Shown piece by piece: positions 56,516 to 64,000 of a stretch of DNA of 64,000 nt; position 1 is the first letter of the stretch; the number at the start of each line of letters is the position of its first letter. The DNA lies in the NCBI GenBank assembly GCA_025024175.1, contig QCXZ01000003.1, positions 18,496,392-18,560,391 of the forward strand, written 5' to 3'. The position numbers and the translations under genes were made by a program. Under the pieces are notes generated by a model. It saw nothing but the letters and a program-made list of their open reading frames with translations, was not told where the DNA came from and did not search any database. This DNA comes from Rhyzopertha dominica. Its lineage: Eukaryota; Arthropoda; Insecta; Coleoptera; Bostrichidae.

Positions 56516-56621
56516 ATTAGGATGTTGCCAAGACGTTCGCGGCAAGAATTGTGAATATCTCCTACATTGAGATTAATGTTTTTGCACACTATTAATAAAT
56601 AAGCAGTATTATTAGTAAACG

Positions 56622-56768
56622 TAGATGATATTTTAAAGTGTTTGCAGGCATATCATGAAATGAAAAAGTATTGCCAGCCTTGACAGAGATTTGAACTCGG
56701 TCTCGGTGAAGGCTAGCAATACCATTTCATTTCATCTTATGCATATAAACCCATTAAAATATCATCTA
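56622..56768. repeat. Palindromic MITE-like repeat, about 147 bp
   Basis: Arms 56622-56680 and 56711-56768 pair over their full length (TAGATGATATTTTAA outside, TATTGCCAGCCTT inside). The 30-bp loop, read on the minus strand, has GAGTTCAAATCTC, similar to a tRNA B box, so it might have a SINE component. Confidence 0.75.
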
Positions 56769-58637
56769 TGTTCATTAAAAACTGAATTTAGTCAATAATT
56801 ATCTTTCCCAGTATTATTAGTCTTTGAATGCGTTGTAGCGTTATTATTTAATCAGATGATCTCATTTTTGCAATAAATGTGAAAGTTGACAGTTGAAGAT
56901 AGGTATAGGGCATTGTCTTACATAGTGTTGCATTTAAACTAAGAAAATTGATATTGACTACTGTTACATGTCACACCCCGTATAAATCGGCATGTCCGAG
57001 CGTTGTTTCCAACACATCTTCACTTATTTATTATAGAATTAATTCGATTTCGTTGATACATACTGCATATGAACAATATTTAAGAAACGTTTCTGAATTG
57101 TCAACACAATGCCCACAGATATGATATTTTCAAGAAACATCGTGTTTCTAATTAAAATACAAAATTCAAATGAATACTTGAAATGTTATTCTGCGTATCG
57201 AAACGTGTCAACTCTTCGGATTACACAAGCAATATTTAAGAAACATTTCTGAATTGTTAGCATAATGATCCAGAAACATCTTTTTTTGTATTCTTAACGC
57301 CACTTTATTTTAAGTAAGTATATACTGTTTTGGAAATTTTAGTTTTAGTTTTTGGCGTGATTTTTAGTAACTCCTTGATGTCATAGGTATACATATTGGT
57401 TGCAGGGTGTAGATAGGTTTTTGTGTGGAGTTATCCGTAATCATACTGTTGTCCGTTTCTGTTTTCCGTCATCGGTTATCAGCAGGTCTCAGCTGAATGT
57501 GGATACTGCAGCGCAGCTTGGAGGTGGGAACTACAGAACAGGACTTTTGCGCATTTGTGAACAGAAAGAAAGCACGAATCAAAAACATGTCATGTAACAG
57601 GCATTCATAAAACCGAGTTTACATGCGCAAGCTTTTACATCCAATGGTTTTATNGTTTTATCTAAAGGCGNGGTAGTGCCCCAAGTCAAATAAGTGCACA
57701 GCCGTAAAAGCCGTAAAAGGACTAGGCTATATTCACAAATTGCATACATACTATTTGTATCTATAATTGAAGTTCTTTAATTACTTCCACATCCAACGGA
57801 TAACTGTATCGCGAAAAAAAATTCCAAAAATTTTTATTTGCTCATTCGCTTTAAAATGGTCGAGAACGCAAAAAACAGCAAAATTTGAGCAAAACAATTT
57901 CTTGTCTGTGTGTCTGTGATATTGCTTGTGGACACGAAGTTTAAATTTTGGTATTATATAGAATATCAAATTTTTGATCAGAAAGCACTCTTGTAATTTG
58001 TTTGTTAAGTTAATAATTTTCGAGTTATTTGGAAAAAACGATTTTAAAATTTATATATTTTTACTAACATCACGAGGACTGTTTGTCTTAGAAAAAATGT
58101 GTAGAGAGAAAAATGCTCAAATCCTGGTTACTAATCGTATAGTATAAGAAATAAAACGTAAATGTCATTTTGACAATTGGATGTCGAAGTATTCATCAAT
58201 TTGCAGCGATTTTTTTGTTACTGACATGCATACTGACCGATCATCAAAACTTTTATGTTCTTCTAGAAGACAACACAAACTTTAATTTTTGCATTTAGTT
58301 AATGTTTAGCCAATAAAAAAAAACTCTAACATCCCTAAACTTCAATTGAAACAATTGAGATCTCATCAAAAACAAAAAGGTACAAACACAGCAGTCCTTG
58401 CACCGCAAAAAGTTCAGAGATCTCATATAAAATCAAGTGAGTTATTTTAGTTAGTATCTAGGTAAGTACCTATTCAATAACTTTATCATAAATTAAATTT
58501 CCTAATTAGTTACCTAACAACATTTAGAATGACCGTGTCAATATTAGACATATTTATTTCTATTACTTAATAAATATAATAACATTTCAATCCCACGGGA
58601 ACATAATCACGTAAGAATAGTGTTATCACAAAAATAG
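56769..58637. other. No recognised gene; short direct repeat
   Basis: CAATATTTAAGAAACGTTTC near 57075 recurs as CAATATTTAAGAAACATTTC near 57231. Frames at 57400-57597 and 57781-57969 have no motif. Single N bases occur near 57655. Confidence 0.4.
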
Positions 58638-58870
58638 AAAATAGTGAAATACTGGAAATAACTTCACTGCAGTAATAAGTTGTTAAAAAATTAAACTATA
58701 TATCAACGGTATGAAAGCATGCCATTAATAATACATTTTTTAATAAAATGTTGCCATTATGGCTAACTATATAAGTATTTAACAAAATTCTATAAATGAA
58801 AAAAATAGCGGAAACGTCAGGAACAGATTACTTTAAGAAGGAAATGTTTACAAACCAANAGTTTGCAGGA
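58638..58870 (+). repeat. Dispersed repeat B, copy 2
   Basis: Diverged copy of 55439-55700, not followed by transposase sequence. Shared blocks include CACTGCAGTAATAA and AATAATACA, and AGGAAATGTTTACAAACCAA near its end. Confidence 0.65.
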
Positions 58871-59341
58871 CAGTATCGCTAAATTTAATTTAAGAAAGTT
58901 GAATAACTGTATATTGTATTCATACGGTACACACTGTTTAAAAATTAAATATTTTGAGTACATAAAAAAGTTGTTGTCTTAAATTGCTGGAATAACACCA
59001 AGCTTCTCCAATTCGGAGGTTCACGGGGCACCACTGTTAGTATCTCCGGCCGTACAGGAGCATCTTATATTTTTTGTGCTGTATTCCACTTATTTTTTTA
59101 CTAAGGGGATCTTGTGAATGGTAAAAGATACAAGTTTGATAAAATCGGGTAAACATTGCCCTGCACAATGACGATGAACCAACTGAGAAGTATTGTATGA
59201 GTTTAAAGTATACCAAAAATGGGAAAGTTAAACCACCTTGAACACGATTTGAACTTGGAAAGGAAAAATTCCGATCGGACCGGATTTGGAACGAATCTTT
59301 ATGTATCATTCAAGTGGTGGATAGAAACGAAACGGAACGAA
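58871..59341. other. Possible end of another repeat
   Basis: Near 59260-59370 there are repeated GGAACGAATC/ACGAAACGG-type units. They end at an inverted TAGAGGTGGTCAATTC, again resembling a hAT-like end with subterminal units. If so, it cuts off the gag frame to the right. Confidence 0.3.
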
Positions 59342-59928
59342 TCAATGCGTGGAATTGAATTGACCACCTCTACAGCAGACAGCTTGTGGTAATGTGTGAA
59401 GCAAATCCAGTGCAGGTCCACACAGGGCAATCACCAGAGCCGTAGCTTTCTCCTGATCGTTCCAGCTGTTCGCCTTCCCAGCTGCCTCAAACTGCATCTT
59501 GTAGATCTCAAACGACGTCTGTCCATCACACGGTGGTGTTTTAGCCTTACTGCTTCCAGTTCCTGGCAAAAACTTGGGTCCGTGGGTTTTCATATTTTCC
59601 AAATCCTTCTCGACACAATCAGCTCTTCTTCCAACTTCATCGACTCTTTCTTCGACATGATCGACTTTTTCTTCAACATGGTTCACTTTTTCTGCCATAT
59701 GATCTACTTTATGTTCGATCATACTCTGATTCGTTTTAATTCCGTCTATTTCGGTTTTCAATTGCTCTTGAACTATTATTTCGTTCTTTTTTTCCTCTTA
59801 ACCAAATTGCATTTTTCTAAACCCGTCTTCTTTTCTTCATATGCTGTTCTCATTTCCNCTTAGCCTTTTTTCATTTCTTCTTTCATGTCTTGCATCATTT
59901 GCATCAGCTGCCATAGTTGTGCATCCAT
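59342..59928 (-). pseudogene. Ty3/gypsy-type gag, truncated and frameshifted
   Basis: Starts MDAQLWQLMQMMQDMKEEMK and stops after 23 codons. After a frameshift at an N it continues with a heptad-rich coiled coil (HVEEKVDHVEERVDEVGRRA) and then GQTSFEIYKMQFEAAGKANS and KATALVIALCGPALDLLHTL. The last two are the conserved DGKTSW...YKxQFE / ATALxxALRGPALDLL region of arthropod gypsy gag. The frame is cut near 59365, so the rest of gag and all of pol are missing. Confidence 0.82.
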
Positions 59929-60200
59929 GTTGGCAGATTGGCTTCTTGTCACTGACATACACCTTCACTCCTGTTCTTCTCCTCTCTAAAGCCTTTCAAG
60001 TACTATCCGTCTGGGTCACAAAACACTCCAGAAATTCACAATCCACTTCCTGACACCAGTTGTTGCGACTACGGCCTGAAAACTGCGGACTTACTGTAAC
60101 GTAGTTTTTTTCCTATTGTGTCATACACTACCTTACAGCAATGGAACAAGGTTCCGGGTTCCTCCCGTCGCTAGCTTTTCTTACAGCGGAGGAGGTCGTA

Positions 60201-60212
60201 GGTCGGGCGCCA
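60201..60212 (-). other. Primer-binding site of the gypsy-type element
   Basis: Minus strand TGGCGCCCGACC begins two bases after the LTR end. The first ten bases, TGGCGCCCGA, match the primer-binding site complementary to the 3' end of tRNA-Lys used by many retroelements. Position between LTR and gag leader is correct. Confidence 0.7.
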
Positions 60213-60214
60213 GG

Positions 60215-61905
60215 TGAATTACTACAGAAAACCCACTATTAGCTGACACTAGCACCGCCTCCCAATTCACCAGAGAGAGTGCCCTATAGCTACTATAGTT
60301 ATACGAGGAGTATGGAACAAACAAAAGAAAAAGACGCATATATCGAACGAAATATATTGATAAACCGTTGCCTCGATACTAGCGAAATAAAGATATTTGT
60401 AATTCACGAAAGCTCCTAATTTACAACTGGAAAATTCACGACTGATACAAAAATTACTTGTGTATACGTAAGAAATGTAACTTATATTAACGATAACGAT
60501 TATTCCCCCACCGATACGCAAGTTAAAGTTGACAAAAAGAAAACCAAACGTCGGCACAATTGAAATCCCGCGATCAATTCGACGTTCCCTGTACTCCGCG
60601 CTGGCCAGACGCGTCGCGTGGGGTCGCTACGGTCCGGAAAAAAAGTCCGCGAGAAGCCGCCGTATTATATATAAATTAAAAAAAAATGATAATAGTACTT
60701 GCGTACCGTTTACTCCCCCTATTTTACACCAAGACTAATCTACCGGTATAATTATACTAATCTATTTCTACAGTATTCTAATTTTAAGCCTATCTATACT
60801 AATAAATGATAGTACGCCCCCATAAACTGGACGTTTGACGAGCTTGGAACGCGTCCGTCAGCCATTGTTGACACTAGCCCCGATAAATAAAAGGAATGGT
60901 CTGACCTTATAGCAGATATCCTGGTATATACTCGATACAACCCTGCCAATTAATCGTGCTCAGTATGGTCCGTTCTAGAAGTCCGGATCTGGCGTTCCTA
61001 GCTCCCGTCCGCGCGACTGTGGACTGATGTACCGCCGGTTCCGACCCAGAGTCCGTCAAATCCGCCGGATTGCCTTCAGAGCACCGCTTCGATGGCAAAT
61101 AGTTTTCCGGATGGAAAAAACCCTACAAAGACAACCTACCCTAACTTTATGCGCTAATTACGAAACGACAGTATGGCTTACCTGACCGTAACGNTCGGAG
61201 TTTTTATACAAGGTGCGAAATGGCACAGCCACGTGACGTGGTTCAAAATTGAATTTTCACTGCTCCTCTCTCGAGATATGGTACCAAGATCCACCAAAAC
61301 AATAACTACTATATCATGGCCCGTTATAACTAAACACTTTCTAAATTTAATCCCTTTGCAGGGGTGATTATTCAACAATCACAAATGAATATTATAGAAT
61401 GTGTCTTTCTAAAAATCCACGCTACAAATGCCTCGAATCACGTAGGCCCGCATCTCGCGTACAAAAATTTTAGACAAGAAACGCCGCTAAACGCGCCCCG
61501 ATATCCGCTGATACAACCAGATTTAAATCGTACCGCACGCCTATTCGGTAGCCAACCAGTAACGCGCCGCATATTTAAAATGTACTTATAACTAAGCCTC
61601 AATTAAAGCATTATTAAACTAAACGCAAAGCGTTTCATTACTCCTTTTATTCAAAACACTACTATCAAATACACTAATCTAAACTCAACTAGTTTCAAAA
61701 AAACTGCTGTTTAAACGCCACTAATTCACTAAACCACTATACTGCACATACTTAACACTAAAACACCTGCTTCACTAAGACTTTCGCTCGCTTGATGATC
61801 GCTTTTCGAATTCAGAACTAATACTTGCGCTCACTCCGTCGGGCTATTTATACCCCCATAGAAAATTCCAGAAGGGAAACCCTTCTAGATCATACCGAAA
61901 CTTCA
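60215..61905 (-). mobile_element. 5' LTR of the gypsy-type element (about 1.69 kb)
   Basis: In minus-strand sense the LTR would start TGAAGTTTCGG and end GTAGTAATTCA, giving TGAA...TTCA termini. It directly follows LINE endonuclease sequence and is followed by the primer-binding site and gag in the same orientation. The right-hand end holds heat-shock elements and TATAAATAG; a second TATATATAA lies near 60666. The partner LTR is not in the window, so the boundaries rest on termini and context only. Confidence 0.55.
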
Positions 61906-61914
61906 CGAAGGTTC
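61844..61914 (-). promoter_or_regulatory. Heat-shock-type promoter 2 (HSEs and TATA) in the LTR
   Basis: On the plus strand GAA-aa-TTC-ca-GAA (61861-61873) and GAA-ac-TTC-ac-GAA-gg-TTC (61897-61914) are perfect heat-shock elements with exact spacing. The minus-strand TATAAATAG (61844-61852) lies 8 bp further on. A start site near 61815-61822 would lead into a leader with GCGATCATCAAGCGAGCGAA and GTGAAGCAGGTG, resembling insect hsp70 leaders. No hsp frame follows. If the LTR boundary above is right, the last two HSE units lie just outside it. Confidence 0.7.
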
Positions 61915-62133
61915 GAATGCTCTGTTTATCGTTATCAAACAACCCCCACCCCTCTTTAAACCCAAATGCTCATATCTACTGTCACAACGAAATACATGGT
62001 AGCTATTACAACTAATTTCGCTGTCATAAATGTTTCTACCCAACGAGGTCTCAGTTAAGCANAACATATTATAGTCGATTATGAATAGAGAAACTAATAG
62101 GTCAACTGTTTTAGTGTTTGGTCCCCTTAACAT
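61906..62133 (-). pseudogene. LINE endonuclease (APE-type) fragment
   Basis: Minus strand: VDLLVSLFIIDYNM, then CLTETSLGRNIYDSEISCNS, YHVFRCDSRYEHLG and KRGGGCLITINRAF. This is the D(I/V)xCLTETWL...YxVFRxDR...KRGGGVLIAV signature of the Jockey/CR1-type apurinic-endonuclease domain, with the catalytic Glu in TET. The fragment ends exactly where the LTR begins, so the gypsy-type element appears inserted into it. The downstream half of the LINE is not found beyond the gag truncation. Confidence 0.85.
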
Positions 62134-64000
62134 TCATTTAATATACATAATGTTGAAAAGAGCTGCATAAGAATATTTTTTGTATTTAGTATGACGAACT
62201 GCATGAGATTCCGTAAAGGGAGTGCATGATAGTTACTATATTAGGCCTAACATCAAAGATTTTAAAGATTTCATTAGAAGTTGATATACAAAACAGGTGT
62301 CTCTATCAAAGGCAGAATCATTGCAATCAATATTTCAATGCTTTTTAAGAGTCAATTCTTATAATTTATATTGTACATGCATTTTTGAGTACTCATCCTT
62401 ACAATTAATTAGTTCATGCTCCTTAGAACAAGGACACGCAAACTTGGACTGAGGCCTAGTGATGAAAATTACCGAACTTAATAGCATCCAAGCAGCGCGA
62501 TTCCGTCATAAACACAACGATCTAAGCCTAACACTACGTATTGTCTTTACTTTCCATAATATTCTTGTACGTGATTCCATCAACTTGCACAAGTGCCTGC
62601 GCGACCGCTTCTCTTCTTGGATTCGGTCCAGATTCAGTAACTTTAAGAATTTTTCTAAATTCTTCGTCGGCTAATTCATACCAACAATTTAGTTAGTGGG
62701 TTAGGATTGATAACTTCTGTTATTGTATAATTTTGAGATAGGATCGCATCAACGACTTTTTAACTTTGAGCTTTCGTCTTCGGTGTCACAAGTAAGCAAA
62801 ATACCACCATTATTAATGTGTTTTACTTTAGTGATAGGGACGTTTGTATCCGAATGCTTAATGTTTTCAAGTACTACCAACTTTGTCAAACTGATAGTTT
62901 GTTTTACGTTGGCCACTCTGTTACACTATTGCAATATATTTCAACAGTATGGCCATACCCATAATTAAAATTATGTGCTTTACAGGTAATTTGCTAATGT
63001 TTTCAGTTTAAACTGATTTTGCAATTAATCTACTACGTTTGTCGCATTAATTTGCCAACCTTGAGCATATATTATTCCAAGTAAATTGAAATATTGTAAA
63101 ATAAATGTAGAAAATTAAAAGAAACATAGTAGAGAAGAGTTCTGCTCTAAAGTACTCAAATTACTTCAGGCAGTTTTGGCGCAACCAGCTGTGTAAGTAC
63201 ATTCTTCTGCAATGCAGATAATAAAAACCTGGTTGAAGACATAATATGCTAAAAATCGTTTTTCTCCGNCTGTTGTAAATAAAAATCACTCCTGAGGCTG
63301 AGCACTCTTGAACTGATTCAGTGAAAAATNAGGAAAACTAAAACATTTCATTAACAAATTAATGTTAACAAACGTTTGCTTTTTATTCTGTATTGTTTAA
63401 TGTGTTAGTGTAGTAAATATTAAANTCTGATTTAATGTTAACTATTTTATAGCGNANTGTCATTTTTTATTCTAANTTAAAAAAATAGTTGCTGTTTTAC
63501 GTTNTTACCTCTATAGTGGATAATTTTGTAAACAAAACAACAACGAAGAACAAAACAGGTATGGTCACTTAAGAAACCTACAAAAGTATCCAATTGCATG
63601 TTCGATAAAAGCCCGTCTCTAAATGGCCATCTTCAGATGCAATAACCGATTCCGTAGATAATGCGCTATCGACGAGGCCAGCATCTAAAGTGAGAGTTTC
63701 GTATAAGCGTTGTATAAGCTAATGAAAATGCACAGTACAACAAAGGACGGGATTTCGCTGATACCGTGACTAACGCGAGCGCTTTAGCGGACGTTTCCTT
63801 TTGTCTTTTGTAGTAAAGCTAATTTCGCTCAGCAAGTGCACTCCGTGCTCATGATGAAAAGCAGCTTTTCCAACAATACACGAATGACTCAAAAGCTATT
63901 CTTGCTGATAGCAACTATCCAACATGGCCGTTATATACTTATTATTATGAACATCTGGAAACCTACACCACGAATTTAAAAAAGAGGTAATTATATTGTC
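62134..64000. other. Unassigned interval with ambiguous bases
   Basis: N bases cluster at 63268-63505. GCATCTGAAGATGGCCATTT (minus strand, near 63620-63640) resembles PLE ends, but the GAAA box reads GAAC. One coding-like stretch is listed separately. Nothing else was recognised. Confidence 0.35.
62534..62680 (-). pseudogene. Coding-like fragment of unknown family
   Basis: An open stretch of about 48 codons: ELADEEFRKILKVTESGPNP, then RREAVAQALVQVDGITYKNI and a stop. The amphipathic helical pattern looks protein-derived, unlike neighbouring frames. I do not recognise the family. It could be a gag-like or host exon fragment. Confidence 0.25.

Noticed and set aside
59396..59863. 155-codon plus-strand ORF
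   Set aside because: Antisense shadow of the gypsy gag and its coiled coil.
61178..61378. Overlapping ORFs in the LTR as genes
   Set aside because: They lie within the putative long LTR and have no motifs.
63600..63645. Minus-strand CTGAAGATGGCC with GAAC, PLE-like terminus
   Set aside because: The invariant GAAA is not present and stem pairing is weak; kept only as a remark in the flank entry.

Overview
The window looks like gene-poor, AT-rich chromosomal DNA from an arthropod, most likely an insect. I infer this from the mixture of element families: mariner and Tc1 relatives, hAT-type non-autonomous elements, BEL/Pao and Ty3/gypsy LTR elements, a LINE, Penelope-like elements (PLEs) with GIY-YIG domains, and a tRNA-derived SINE. 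I could not fix the order or species. I see no rRNA, no intact tRNA, no CRISPR and no operon-like gene cluster. Almost every recognisable coding stretch is a broken transposon gene. Scattered single N bases mark ambiguous positions.

Layout. 1-7 kb: a possible PLE terminus, a hAT-like element filled with TATCGATA-type arrays (2085-3696), a tandem pair of 290-bp units each carrying a complete hammerhead ribozyme (4037-4610), and a THAP zinc-finger fragment (6728). 7-18 kb: hairpin repeat, gypsy pol relic, Tc1/mariner-type transposase relic, a heat-shock-type promoter (14.24-14.33 kb), inverted PLE ends with a hammerhead-like core (14.64-14.86 kb) and a BEL/Pao pol relic. 18.6-23.7 kb: a Russian-doll nest in which a mariner is split by a hAT-like element that itself holds two further elements. 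24.8-26.0 kb: a TIR element. 29.1-29.4 kb: an inverted SINE pair.

31.3-34.3 kb: a near-complete mariner beside a palindromic double PLE insertion with a 13-bp target duplication. 36.4-39.4 kb: PLE relic, transposase relic, 1-kb palindromic MITE and Tc1 relic. 42.7-44.8 kb: hAT ends, a 225-bp tandem repeat and a transposase relic. 46.8-48.6 kb: LINE reverse transcriptase interrupted by a 264-bp hAT MITE with a perfect 8-bp duplication. 49.5-50.8 kb: a hAT-like element with TAATCG arrays. 51.3-52.0 kb: a small mariner relic. 53.3-53.6 kb: the best candidate for a host exon. 54.3-56.8 kb: PLE relic, transposase relic and MITE. 59.3-62.1 kb: a gypsy-type 5' half (1.69-kb LTR with heat-shock elements, primer-binding site, gag) inserted in a LINE endonuclease.

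How the parts relate. PLEs supply a reverse transcriptase/GIY-YIG machinery, and their ends carry hammerhead-like folds. The 290-bp tandem unit has the hallmarks of a metazoan retrozyme, a small ribozyme-processed circular-RNA element that may use such machinery in trans. The hAT-like elements share an architecture of short TIR, 8-bp duplication and tandem subterminal motif arrays, but each family uses a different motif. Two separate promoters carry perfect heat-shock elements without any heat-shock gene attached.
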